Below are positions 1 to 12,059 of a stretch of DNA of 64,000 nucleotides, in pieces (the stretch's first letter is position 1; every line of letters starts with the position of its first letter). Both the position numbers and the translations under genes were made by a program. Origin of the DNA: Hirsutella rhossiliensis (Eukaryota; Ascomycota; Sordariomycetes; Hypocreales; Ophiocordycipitaceae); contig NW_025408667.1 of NCBI RefSeq assembly GCF_020360975.1, positions 10,354,001 through 10,418,000 of the forward strand. The letters run 5' to 3'. The notes below the pieces were generated by a model that ran no database searches, was not told the DNA's origin, and saw only the letters and a program-made list of their open reading frames with translations.

Positions 1-1250
1 AGGGTAGATACGGGGTTCTAAGCGCCTAAGCGAAGATAGCAAACCGCCGGACAGAGGCATAGACGGCAACGAGCTCATAGATCTCGAAAGAGCAAGCGAG
101 GGGCCTTGCAAGATTGCAGACTAGAAGAACGCACTGATTTCTAGTTATGAGCCTTTATGAGCCCTTAAAATTGTATTAAACCCTAGATTTATCCTCGATA
201 AAGTCTAAAGATCTGTTTAACAAGCCAGTGTTCCTTCGCTTGCCTTGTAAGACTTCTTTCGACATTGCCTCAAGTTTAGCGCATCTTACAATACGTGCTG
301 ATAATTAAACACAGTTTCGGTTGCGAAGTTCCCCTTTTTTTTCGCACGAGTCCTAATCGGAGAGTCATTCAACTCGGTCGTGAGCATATTACGACGGGTC
401 GTTCGTGGCAATAGAGGTGCCGTGGCTCTCTAATAGTCGTATGTAGCTAGAGTGTCTTGAACACTGGACCTGTTGATCTCTTTCACTCCCCAGCATAAGT
501 ATAATCGGTGATTGACGCGGAAAGCATTGCTTCCTTTAATGCTTTAGAAGGCACCATTGCGTCACGTTTCCAACTTAGAAGAATTACTTGAAGCGTTTGC
601 ACGACCTGAATGCGGCATCTGCGTATAGCCCAAACTTAGGACGTGTGAAGCCGCTTTGCTAATCGAACAAGCGGTGCTCTTCGCGTCACTGCATCTCTAC
701 CATTGCAAGCAACGACGGAAAATTCACCTAGCCTTCCTTCAGCTCTCCTAGAAGCTTTTCGTTGCAACGCGTCATCCTGCCTGGCACCGGCAGCGGGCCA
801 CCCGCCTTTGAGCTTTTGCGAGATAGCAGTGGGTGCCACCCTAGATCGTAAACCAGCACTGTTCCACTGCATTATTGTAGCTATCGGGAGCGCAGAAGAT
901 TCACCGAAAACGTCGTGCCGCCTCCAATCCCGCCACCACGACTACAAGCAACCCGGCGATGCTGTCGCTGTCCCTGCCTCGGCCTATCCTCATTTTCTTA
1001 TACGAACGGAGACACCAGCGGAGAGAGGAGGGCACTGCTACTAACGTCCAAGCCGTAAAACTAGGCGAAGGCTGGAATAGAGGGGGCCAGCTTCTCTATC
1101 ACCGGGAAATAGTTGAGTCCTTAACACGGACGTCATAATCTTCGTTCATCGACGCGTCATAAGTCGAAGACCAGAACAGAGGCGTCTGCGACACGTCGAA
1201 TTTAATTAGCGACCCTATACGCTAAGAGCGAATTCGGTTTCTATTATTAG
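1..1250. other. Unmutated spacer, no supported gene
   Basis: This stretch has balanced base composition and ordinary CA/TG content, in sharp contrast to the RIP-mutated DNA that follows. Open frames exist on both strands around 636-1044, but they overlap each other, match no family I recognise and have no supporting context. I see no RNA gene, transposon terminus or tandem repeat. It is best read as single-copy sequence bordering the repeat island. Confidence 0.6.
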
Positions 1251-2030
1251 AAGCATGGTAACTGTTTAAGAACGGATCCGCGGTACTTTGCAATACTCAG
1301 ACGGTACATGGGGATACGCAAGTGGAGCATCCACACCAGGCAAAGTTCATTCAAGTACCTTAAAGTAGCGGGGACCTAGTAAACGCTAGAGTACAGATCG
1401 CCCCGATGTAACTTTAAGGCCGCGTTTGGCGCTGGTCACCATCTATCCCCTCGGTGCGCTAAGCTCTATCGCACATTATATTAAGCTGCATCTCATGCGT
1501 ATATCTCTATCGCCCGTCGCGTTGGCAGCAATTTAAAGCCTGCTATACGGCGGTTTCCTATAGAGTTTAGCAGGCACGTTGCTATAGGAGAACAAACTTA
1601 TAAATATAGCGGATACTTAGACATAAATAATAAACTAGTAAAAAGCTAGCATTTCGATCACGTAATAGAGGGCAATAGAAGGTTATAGAATTCTATAGAA
1701 ATCTAAGGAACCGAGCTATCTAATACTAAAGGGTTAGATAATCTCCGCTAATAGTAAGGCCTTAGATCGGAAGGATAATAAGTTATACCGGCTTAAATCG
1801 CTTAGTAATTAGTTAATATAACCCCTAGGGTATTTATAGGAACTAAATATATAAACGCGCTAGGAACGGTCCGTAAACCCCTCCTTAGTTAACCTAACTT
1901 TATCTCTACGATTGCGCGGCTCCGTCCCCGTTCTTAATACTCCGGCGGGCTCGGCTCTATTCCGATAATAGGCCGCACTTAAGGTAGCCTAAATCGCGAC
2001 GATTAGAATAGTAAGAAATTAAACTTTAGG
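1251..2030 (+). promoter_or_regulatory. Upstream region of NLR copy A, shared with copies B and C
   Basis: From about 1251 the sequence aligns with 35,964-36,768, and from about 1385 also with 44,368-45,002, each time ending at the presumed start codon of an NLR relic. The duplicated unit therefore carried the receptor gene plus roughly 0.65-0.8 kb of 5' flank. Within copy A the first ~415 bases keep CA and TG, while the remainder after about 1,670 is RIP-mutated, so the mutation boundary lies inside the duplicated unit. No TATA box or transcription start is assigned. The less mutated copy A segment is the best available view of the ancestral flank. Confidence 0.65.
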
Positions 2031-4850
2031 ATAACTACGCGGACTATAGAGTCTCTACTGCCCCGCCCTACTACTTATTATAGCTTTAAGATCGCTATTA
2101 TTTACGCTCTTACCTTAGAGGTAGATGCCGTTAACGCTCTTTTTAACCTCTATTAGGACGATAATAGTCTATCCTTTAATAAAGTACCGGGCGACCTAAA
2201 CGCTTACTCTACTAGCGCTATCGGCCGCTATAACGCCGTCCTCGCATATATACTAGGTATAGGGAAAGCTAGCGCCGCGATAGTAGCGAATAATTACTAG
2301 GTAAGCTTCTTAAATATAAAGCTTACTTTAGTTATAGGTATTTATAGCGTTATTCCCTATACCCTTACCGGCGAGGAGATTATTCTTAGCGACGTCGTTA
2401 TTAGCGATAGGGTTATTTAATATAACCTTAGAGAGCGGCTACTAAACCGCTTTAAGCGTAAAGATACGCTATTAGACTCTCTAAGGCGGCCGAATATCGA
2501 AATATAAGGTTTACTAGCGAAGTTAAAGGGTCTTTAAGGTTATAAGTAGCTTAGCGCCGCTATATCTACCTACCTCGGTATCCTTTAAACCGAGCCGCTC
2601 CTAGCCGCTAAATACCTAGGCGTAGTATATAATAGGCTATTTAAAGCTATATATCGCTACGTCGGCGACTAGGAGCCGTGCTAGTAGGTCGGTTATAATA
2701 GTAACCTAGTACCGTAGCGGCGGCTCTACTTTAATAAGGACGATCTATAACTAGCTATCTATTTTAGTCTAATTATATCTAGCGATTTAGTTATAAAGTC
2801 TAGGGAAGACCGCGACGCTATTATAGTAAGGGAAGGCGCTATTATATTTAAAATAGAGGGTGCTAGTATCTAAGATACCTTCCTATACGTTATAATAAAA
2901 AGCGCGTATAACTACGCGGATAGCTATAAGAGTAAGTTATAGTAGCGCTATACTACTACTACGGCGGCTGCCTATATAAAGGCATTTTTAAGCTACTAAG
3001 TGCCTTTTATACCTATAGGTACGTAATACTATACTACTTAGAATACCTATTAATCGTCTAGTAATAAGGCCGACTTAAATGCTCTTTATTAGTCTTTATT
3101 ATATATAGTTAAATCTACTAGAACTACCTTAGGCTAACGCTTTCTTATATTACTAGTAGTCGTCGTTTTATATCCTAAGAATAAAATATTTATCGGCCGC
3201 GATACTATACTTAAGAGGCTTTAAGAAAGACTTTTAATATCTTTATAACTAAAGATCGCGCTCTTTAGTCTTAGCGGTATTAGGTTAGTTAGCGTAGCTA
3301 AATAACGTCTCCTTACTAATATATATAGGAAAACCTAAATAGCTACTATATATATATATTAGCTATACGAGACTTACCTTAAAATATCGGTTATCTAGGT
3401 CTATACGAGTAGTATAAAACGGTTCCGCTAAGCGTATATAACTATTACGCGAGAATATTACGTCCTTAGTTTAAATAACCTTAAGGTAGATATATTAGTA
3501 TTAGTAAAATTATAGTTAGAGAAAATATATTAAAGTCGTTAGCTAATAGTTATCGATAATACCGATAATAGGTAAGTTTTTTATATATTACTAGAAGATA
3601 AAGGTAGCTCCTTACCTTCTTAATATAGTAGTATTACGCGCTTCCTTTTTAAGAGCCCTTATAAATCTATTCTCGTTATAACTTAGGATCGGTAGGTAGG
3701 CGTCTTACTTACTAAGGGTCGGACTTAGGCTATAAAGGAAATCTATAAGATAAATAAGCGCGAATCTAATTAGTTAGTTCGCGTAACCCTTAATAGCCTT
3801 AAAGTAACGGTTAGTAAAATCTTATTTCTAACGTCTTAGCTAGAATATCTACTTCTAGCACTCGTTTAGGTAGCTATATATATTCGAATAAATATTATAG
3901 CGGTAAGCTAGTATCTTTAGCTCTTAGACTAAAGCGATTACTATAAACTAAAACTACTTAGTAAGGAGTTTAAGACTATTAAGAGAGACTTAAGGACTTT
4001 ATAAGTAGTCGTAGCTACGTAGATACTATCCTTTAAGTATATCGAAAAGCGAAGTAAAATAGCGGGCGAATTTCTCTTACTTATAAGTTTCTTTAACTAG
4101 TAAGCTATCCCTAAGGAGTTTATATCCCGCTATTACTAACGACGGTAGGAGCTAATAGATAGAGACTAGTAGCTTAAGACCTAGTAAAAAGATATCTAGC
4201 TTAAGGAAGCTCTAGGTCTTTTTAAGGCGTTTTTATTTATCTTAGAGATAAATAATAGTAAATTTACTATCTATTAGCTTATATAGTTAGTTACCTAGAA
4301 GTAGATCGCTAATAATTATACTATAGATTAATTTACTAGGTAGGTACTTATAACGGTGTCTAATCTATACCCTTACGGCACGTTTAAGAACCGCGAGGTA
4401 TATAGTATATACTATCTATATACCTTAGCTATTCTACGATTTAAAAGAATAAGGTAAAAGCTTAATAAGGCAGGGAAAGTAGAATTACTTAGTCGAGCTA
4501 CGCTTCTCTATAATACCGCGGGGCTACTTTAATATTAAGGGTAGTAGAAGGATATAGAAGATTTCTAACTATAAGTAGTAGAAATATAAAAGGAAGAAAT
4601 CAGAGAGGAGCATCTATATATACTTAGTAGTATAGCCGACTTAGCGGTAATATATTAGTATTAGGGCCGGTAGAAGGAAGCCGAGCTAGTATAGGTATAG
4701 GTAATAGAGATAAGTAAGCGGGTACTTAGAGAGGAGCATCCGTTTACGCTTAGTAGTATAGCTAGCCTAGCGGCGATATATCGGTATTAAGGCTAGTAGA
4801 AGGAAGCCGAGCCGCTATAGGTATAGGTAGTAAAGATAAGTAAGCGGGTA
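2031..4850 (+). pseudogene. RIP-killed NOD-like receptor, copy A (PNP - NB-ARC - TPR)
   Basis: Reading through RIP-type stops gives one latent frame of about 940 codons. Residues ~15-320 match the purine nucleoside phosphorylase-like domain found at the N-terminus of many fungal NLRs: the blocks around a conserved glycine-rich VGI turn (about 2325), a GDVVIS-like motif (about 2389) and the IRG-CDYADSHK-like block (about 2900) are recognisable. A central nucleotide-binding region follows, with an FIGRD-like entry (about 3190) and a degraded P-loop (about 3270-3310). Two 42-residue kinesin-light-chain-type TPR units start near 4604 and 4730. The expected start is ATA at 2031, in frame with the TPR units (899 codons to the second), so no net frameshift occurred. 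Homology with copy B stops at 4850. Such receptors act in nonself recognition and heterokaryon incompatibility; this copy cannot be functional. Confidence 0.85.
4604..4850 (+). repeat. Two TPR-coding 126-bp units of NLR copy A
   Basis: Two tandem units begin at 4604 and 4730 with a shared agaggagcat start, and the second breaks off at 4850. The exact 126-bp (42-codon) spacing and the latent HP-x-TL...A-x-Y...G+W-EAE pattern are typical of the TPR repeats of fungal NLRs. Copy B carries nine such units. Confidence 0.85.
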
Positions 4851-7800
4851 TATTAAGATCGGAACGCTTATTTACTATACTACTTAATAGGTAGTAAGTA
4901 GTTTATAATACTATATTAATAATAGATTCGAACCTTCTAAGTAACGTTATTATCTATACTACCTAAGTAGTAATATCGCTACTTAGCCTAAAATTATAAG
5001 TATAAGAAGCTAACTTTTTACTATTACTTTAATAGAGAATTAAGAGTCTTTCGTTGCCCGATTTATAAGGGATCTCCTTCTTAATCGTTGCTTAGTTATC
5101 TATACTATCCGTGCCTCTTATTATATAATAGTTATAAGCCCGGTCTACTAAGCCGGGTTTCTACTATATATATTACTTTTACTACGTTTACCTTACTAAT
5201 AATAAGCACGCTAAAATAGCCGCTAACGACCTCGAAGTCTCTTCCTAGGTTACCCTTAAAGGCCCCGGTAATTAGGATCTATAGATTAGTATTATTCGTA
5301 AATTTACGAACAATTAATAAATCTAGGATTTTATTAACCCTACTATTACGCGTAAGCTAGCTCTAATACCGCTAGTCGAACTAACGCTAGGAGAAGTCTA
5401 GGAAAATACTACTAGTATATACTAACTATAAGGGGATAGCCTTACTAAGTTTTAGATCCTTAAGGCGCGATATCGAAGCTAGCTCTAGACCTATAAGGAT
5501 AAAACGAAGTATTACGATAAGGACTTTACTCTATCGACTAAGTAGACTTAACCCTCCCTTAGTAACCTAGCGACTCCTATCCCTAACTCGGCTGCCGTCG
5601 GCCTAGAAGTTAACACCGTCTATAAGACGTCTACGTCCGGTATATTTCCTCTTAATAGACCGGCTGCCTTCGCGGAGACCGATAAACTATTATTTTTAGC
5701 CGACATCGTTAACACTAATCCGGACCGATATAGCACCTCTATACCGTGAGTTATATAGGTCTAGACTATAGGAGACCAGCCGTTTATCTAAGTAGAGCGT
5801 AGTATGGATTTTATAGATAACCTATACGAAGATTTCTTCCCTCGAATATTTCTAAAGCTTTTTCTATAGGGAAGGGGCGGCACGAAATCGAAGGGCGACT
5901 TAAGTTATAGCCGATAAAGCGACGCTACCGATAGTTATCCGAATTACTCTCTTTAGTACTAGACTAGATACGTATTATAACGGTATAGTAGCCGATTCGC
6001 TACCTATCCTATCTTTTATTTATTAGTATTTAACACCCTCCTTCGCTCCTCTAACCGCCGTATTAGTATAGTCCGTATCGCTAAAGATTCCTTCTATAGG
6101 CTCGAGTAAGCGTATATAAACTTAAACGAGGACCGACTAAAGAGAGCCGAGGCGGAGATACGGGAGATAAGGACTACGTCGGACCCTAATATATCGGTCT
6201 TACTTCGCGAGCTAACGATTTTTAGCTACGTATAGCCGCTCTTAAACGAATCCCGTTTACTTATATAGAGGAAGATATAAGCTATTAATATTTAGGCCGG
6301 TATGCCTATAGTTTAGATTACTATTAGTCTTAACGATATTAATAATCCGATAAAGATAAAGCTTACTATTTATAGGCTATACGATTATAACTCTATAAAG
6401 GAGCTTTTAGCTGATCTCTATAAAAAGTACGATAGAATCGCCCTTAGCACTATAGATCTAGTTAGCTCGGCTATCTTCTTTTACTAAGAAATATCCTTAT
6501 TCTTTAATAAATACGTAAATATAGGCTAGGAATCGATCTTTAGGAAGATTAGCTACTACTACGCGATAGTAAAGACGAATAAGCGAGGCAGCCTCTACTT
6601 ATATAGACTCCTCTAGCTAGAGGGCAATATACGGTTACCGAACCTAATAGATAATATAGCTAATCCCGCGGAAGAAGTATACTATGCCTAAGTAATCCGG
6701 TATATAGACTCTATCTTTTATAAGTATTTAGACAAAGATACTAGAAAAGCCGTGCGATAATAGAGGAAGCCTATCGATCCTATAGAGGAGGTTATAACTA
6801 GCTCCTCGGCTCTTACTACGGCCTTCGAAGATAAATCTAACTTTATCGCGTACTATTGCTAAGTGCACTCCTATACGTATACCTACCTTAAGTATTCTCT
6901 AAAGGGTATCGTCGAATAGGGTATAGATCTATAGAGACGGACAGCCTACCGCTTTAAGGCACTATAGAAGATCGTCGAAGAGATAGGGTTTATAGAGGAC
7001 GGTCTACTTTAGATCCGGCGCAATTACCTACTCGTTAACCGGTATAATAAGTTATTAGCGGTCGGCCTTCGCTATAATTACGACGTCTCGATAATCTTAA
7101 CTAAAACTAAGGGCCTAGCTATAGTATACTATATTACGAACTACACTATTAAACTAGATACGCCGATATAGAAGCGTATTGCTCTCGCTACTAAGGTTGC
7201 CCGCTAACTTTACGAAGCTGGTCGTCTAACGTCTCGCGTACTAGATCCCGCCCTATCCGATAATAGGCAGCAGGCAGTATTAAATAAAAGCTATTAATTC
7301 CTAATAAGAACGGTAAATCGGATCTTCTCTAAGCGATAACTCTCGGCCGTAGAGGTCTATTACTACCTCTTTAGATATAATACCGACTTTACTAAGGTGC
7401 CGTATTAGTTATTCCTAAACCTAACGGCGCTCTATTAAGTAATCTTTTAGCTATAGGCATATCTCCGCTATTAGGCCGGCGAGCTAACGGACGCTAAATA
7501 GCCCGTAGAAATAATCCGTCTAAGGTAAGGAGGGCGAACCCTTCTATACCTAGACGCGTATATATACCGGGGCTATATTCTACGAGACTTATGCCTATAT
7601 AACTATATATTAATAATTTATTTAGTGCGTCGAAAAGGTCGAAGTAAAGACGACTTTTATATTTTTCTCGATAGGTAGGATTCCGACTATAACGACTAGA
7701 TCTAAAAGCTTCGACGGCCTAACTAATATACTATCTTAATCTTCTAAGGATATATTAGCGATAACTATAAGGACGATTACCTAGTCTATATTAAGCGGTA

Positions 7801-9990
7801 CGCTCTAAACCCCCCGGCACCGTTTTAGCTCTATTTAATAGCCCGTATAGAAATTCGGTCCTATACTTAGCGTTATTTACCCCTTAGGAGAACTTTATTT
7901 CTAAGAGCTAAGGCGATATAACCGATATATAGACGATATATCGATCGGGGCTTTATCCCCGCCTCCGTTTATATATCTTTAATATTAGTCTTTTAAGAAA
8001 ATCTACCGAAGACGCGCGTAAGGACGCGAAGCTCTAGGCTAGTCGATCGGAAGGTAACGATATAATTAACATCGAGTACCCACTTAACGATAGCCGCTAC
8101 GAGGAGGAGCCTCTAGCGATAGCTTATCGTTAGGCCTATAAAGCTCTACTCTAGATTTTGCGAAATGCCGTGTAGTATACGGACGCTACGAAAGACTTAC
8201 CTATCTTTAGAGGCTTAATACGCGATCTATACGAGGAGAACCCGGCGGAAGAAGAGCAACCTTTAGTGCAACGTTAGGAGGATTTATACCGGAATATACC
8301 CTATAATTAAGGTAATGCCTTATGCTAATTTCTAATATCTCGAGACGATGTCTAAGTAGCGGCCGAGGCCTAATAGCTAATATATCTTCGGATGCTTAAC
8401 GATATTAAGAGTGGTTCTTAGGGGACTATGCTTTCCGCGGATAGCGCCGACGTTGACGATACCCTAGCTCGCTATAGCGATACGGAGTCCGCTGCTGCGC
8501 TCCTAGGCAGCGACCTTAATAAATAAGGCCCTCGGATGCTTATTAACGTTAGTCCGGCAACTAGCTTCGCGGAGATAAGACATACTACCGCGGCTAGCTT
8601 TATACTAAACTATCTATAGACTATAGCCCTTTAACTCGTTTGCCTATTTCTAGATAAGTATACTATTAATCCGGACTTAGCGGGTTAGTATCTTTAATAT
8701 ACTAGCGGGCTAGGTAGCACGGGAAAGTCGAGGATTATCGATGCCTTAAAGGACGTATTCGCGGCGAGGAACTAGCTATATCTTCTATAGATAACCGGTA
8801 TATCGGGCAGTTCGGCGGCCTAGATTAGCGGCACGACGATCTACTCGGCCTATAGGTTAGATTCCTATCGCGATCTAAATAAGCCGCCTCCCCCCTTCTT
8901 AGAGGCAAAGAAGTAGGTATAGAAATAGAAGCTAGTACTCGTAATTAACGAGGTTAGTATACTAGGAGGAGCTACTCTATATAACGTTAGTCGCTACTTA
9001 TAGGCGCTCTATAACTATCTAGACGAACCGTTTAGTAGTATGCCTATCGTTCTACTAATAAGAGACTTCTACTAGTTCGCCCCTATACGGGAAATAAGCC
9101 TACTAATTATTAGACTGCCGGACCGAATAGAGACCCCCCTACGATAAGCTACTATCTCTTACTATAGCGGCTATAGATTATAGTATCTATTTAAAACCGT
9201 AGTGCTCCTCGAAGACTAAGTCCGCGTATATAACGATCCCTAACTTTATATACTCCTAGATCGAGTTCGTAACGGGCGCTAGACCTATAAAGATCTAAGC
9301 TTACTTAATGCTAATATTATAGGACGCTTATAAATTACCTTCTACGATAGTTTGCGCGCTATAACGCCGCTAAACCGCACCTAGTAGGCCCTTAATATAG
9401 AAGCTATTATAGGCTAGGCGCGCTTTAACTAGCGGTATATCCGTATCTTTATCTCGACTTATACCTAGTATAGCGGCGCGCTTTCTCTAGACATCGTAGC
9501 GCGAACTATCGGATAAGGCAACGACTCTGCCTATAAAGTCCCCGGCGTCGTCTTCTACGCCTAGGGTATACCCGTGGTTATAAATAAGAATATCTATACT
9601 AGCCTAAAGGTTATAAATAAGGCCGACTTTACCGCCGTAGACGTAATAATCGATCTTAATTATATAGGATACTACTTAGTAGATAATATAACTATTTACT
9701 TTAGGCTACTACTCGGTATTCTTTTATAGTCCGAGGAGACGAAAGCCTTAGCAATACTATCCCTCCTAGTCGGGATAGTGCTTATCCGACCTATATCGTA
9801 TACGCTCGATTCGACTAGCTCTTACTTTAAATTCTTATTAATAAGATATATATAACGTAGATTACCCGTTACGCTAGCGTTCGTCCTTACTAACTATAAA
9901 TCTTAGGGTAAAACGTTTATAGAAGTACTCTTAGAGCTACGTAGAAATCGTCTAACTAATAGCGAACCCTCTAAATATAATTTTACGAGC
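4851..9990 (+). pseudogene. Helitron replicase/helicase relic (Helitron 1)
   Basis: A long latent frame, open except for RIP-type stops, runs across most of this block. A Helitron-like N-terminal (Rep) region is seen near 6530-6650, where an RGSLHLHG-like motif has both histidines changed to tyrosine (6584-6612). A PIF1-family helicase follows: an intact Walker A GSTGKS at 8712-8729, a Walker B-like VLVINEVS at about 8935-8962 (D to N), and a RDFYQF-like motif near 9060. Helitrons replicate by rolling-circle transposition using the HUH Rep nuclease plus a 5'-3' helicase. The frame is in the same orientation as the NLR, and its left edge coincides with the point where NLR copy A stops in the TPR array. 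Neither a 5' TC nor a 3' CTRR hairpin end could be fixed because RIP has altered candidate termini. Confidence 0.8.
5131..5159. other. Stem-loop resembling the copia leader
   Basis: The segment beginning gttataagcccgg is followed by a short loop and an agccgggttt arm. The same order of motifs (gttataagcccgg, then a cccggctt/aagccggg hairpin) occurs next to the copia 5' LTR at 52,672-52,708 and, inverted, at 22,743-22,776. It may be a relic of a related LTR-element leader, or chance similarity. Confidence 0.3.
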
Positions 9991-10234
9991 CTTTATATTT
10001 AACTATCTAGGTATACTACGCTCTATAGTATTAAACTCCTTAGTCCTATAAGATACTAAGATTTTATTAATAATACGCTAGATCGAGCTATACTTAATAG
10101 AATATATAGACTTATAAACTTAGCGGTGTAAACGAGATAGGTATATAAGGGTAGCGATTTAGAAAAGCAGTAATACTAGTTAATCCGATCGTTTATATAT
10201 GCCTTTTCGTGCGTAGAAGAGTTATACTTAATCT
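9991..10234. other. Spacer between Helitron 1 and copia element
   Basis: RIP-mutated sequence after the last recognisable helicase block and before the copia LTR. No continuation of the NLR TPR array is seen here, so the 3' part of copy A is missing rather than simply displaced. Possible CTAG-type Helitron 3' ends occur (for example near 10,172), but none has a convincing adjacent hairpin. Confidence 0.4.
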
Positions 10235-10705
10235 TAAGGTATATAAGTAAAAGCGGAATTTTAGGAAATCAAGGAATTACGTAGGACTACGTAATAGAAG
10301 GGAAGAAGGAGTATAAGGTAGGATTTTCAACGGAATTTATTAGTAGTATATTAGTATATAGAAGAGGTGTTAAAGTTAATAATTCTCTATTTATCTACTA
10401 GCGGACATGCTGTCTTATATAGATAATTATAGCTAAACGGAAAAACCTTTCGGGACTAGATTTAGGCTGCCGTATAGCCCTAAGACTAGGGAATTCCGTG
10501 ATACCTCGAGTAAATCTAGAAGTGTCTTGGTTCCACTGATATTCGTGTTTAGAGGATGTTAGTCGTGCCGGTGTTCTTAAGAGGTCTTAGCTAGCATTCT
10601 AAGCTAGCTCTGTTCCTTCGATTCCCGATTGTACGATAACCGGCAACCCGTTTAATGCATAATGACATATAGAATAACGAGCAATTCTTGCTCTATAGGA
10701 TGAAA
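10235..10705 (-). repeat. Truncated 3' LTR of minus-strand copia element
   Basis: It aligns with the last ~470 bases of the 565-bp LTR and then jumps, inside an A-rich tract (10,702-10,708), into internal sequence that lies upstream of the 3' LTR in the other copy. About 94 bases of LTR and about 168 bases of internal DNA are missing. Unlike the partner LTR at 22,780-23,344 it still has many CA and TG dinucleotides, so it was far less affected by RIP. Confidence 0.88.
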
Positions 10706-11503
10706 AAACCCATAGTAGGAAAAATCTATAGTTATAATAATTATTTATAGGATAACCTTATATAAGGTAAAACCTATTATTGCTAGGAAAATCTTAATAG
10801 ATAAAAACCTAGTAAATATTTCTCTAGGAGACCTAAAAGGAAAAACCTAGTAGGGGAAAGATATAGAAAGTATAAGAAATATCTAAAAACCCCTTTTAAT
10901 TACTTAGGAACTTATATTAAGGATAGACCGTCTCTAAATTTATAGAGTAATCTAGGTCTTAATTCCTTTATAAAAATATTAGCTATATTATCTTTTAATT
11001 TAATATAAAAAACTCTAATTTCCCCTTCTCTTATACTAGTCTTAGTATAGTAATAGGCTAATCTTATATACTTAGACCTTTTATAAAATTCCGGATTTTC
11101 TACTAATTTAATAGTAGTAGTATTATCCGTTAAAATAGGAGGTATAGTATTAAGAATCTTAATAGATAGATCCTTAGTAATATTTTTAAAAAGTATATTT
11201 AAATAAATAGCTTCTTTATTTGCCTCCCTAAGGCTAATATATTCTACTTCGTAGGTAGAAAGGGCAACGGCCTTCTACTTAGAGCAAGCCTAGCTTATTA
11301 TATTATTATATATATAAAAATAGTAACCGGAAAAGGATTTTCCGTCCGTTAAATCCAACGCCTAGCTAGAGTCGGTAAAACCCTTTATATATAGATAGGT
11401 AAAAGGGATATTATAATTATATTTAATCTTTAGGCTAGGGAATTTATTTAAATATTTCTAAATTATATTTAAAGCCTTAAAATACGTTTAGTCGGGCTTA
11501 GCT
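10706..11503 (-). pseudogene. Copia RNase H end (3' part of split pol)
   Basis: Read on the minus strand, this corresponds to 56,490-57,110 of the plus-strand copia: the C-terminal RNase H region of pol followed by a 3' untranslated A/T-rich stretch. The frame contains RIP-type stops and ends abruptly at the Ty3/gypsy insertion. Its 5' continuation resumes at 19,352. Confidence 0.85.
11499..11503. repeat. Target-site duplication, left (tagct)
   Basis: The five bases before the gypsy LTR read tagct and the five after the far LTR read tagcc (19,352-19,356). The uninterrupted copia copy near 56,460 keeps cttagccgcg-equivalent sequence on the other strand, so TAGCC is the original site and the left copy has a single C to T change. 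Confidence 0.8.
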
Positions 11504-11951
11504 TATTACGACCACGGCTACTAGGCCGCTAACGGTCGACCGCGTTAAGCACGTAATACGGTCTAACGGATAAATAGTCGGCACGACTATTTAATAGATA
11601 TAGGATTAAGGGGATCGTAGAGATCTAAGTAATCTAGGATTAACGAGATTACTACGCTCTATACGATCTAATATTAGGGATTATAGCTAGGCCTATAATC
11701 TAAGGATAGTCTCTATAGGTATATATAGCTACCTACTTTTACTTCTTTAGATAGATAGCTCTCTAGCTTTTAATATAGATCTTTATTACGATTTATCTTT
11801 AATTCTAATTACCTAGTTATAGTCTACGGTCTACGACCTCCGACTTATTACTAACGTAATATACTTATTATTACTTAGACTACGCCCTATTATATCTATT
11901 AATATAAACCCTCGATAGGTTTATTTCTTAGGAATAATACTAGTCGTTATA
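11504..11951 (+). repeat. 5' LTR of Ty3/gypsy element 1
   Basis: It begins tattacgacc and ends gttata, and matches 18,903-19,351 over its full length with scattered transition differences (for example cacg versus tacg near the 70th base). Differences are of the RIP type, so they cannot be used to date insertion. Confidence 0.93.
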
Positions 11952-12059
11952 CGTTAAAAGCTCTTATTTAGTATAATACCGCGTTACTCTAAGTAATATC
12001 GTAACTATTAATATACCTATATAGTAAGCTAGATTAACTAACTTTAGAGCTACTATATC

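Noticed and set aside
636..872. Minus-strand open frame of 78 codons
   Set aside because: Overlaps the plus-strand frame at 703-1044, with arginine-rich random-looking composition and no motif.
703..1044. Plus-strand open frame of 113 codons in the unmutated spacer
   Set aside because: It overlaps an antisense open frame, matches no domain I recognise and has no promoter or neighbouring gene context; an ORF of this size is common by chance in 50% GC DNA.
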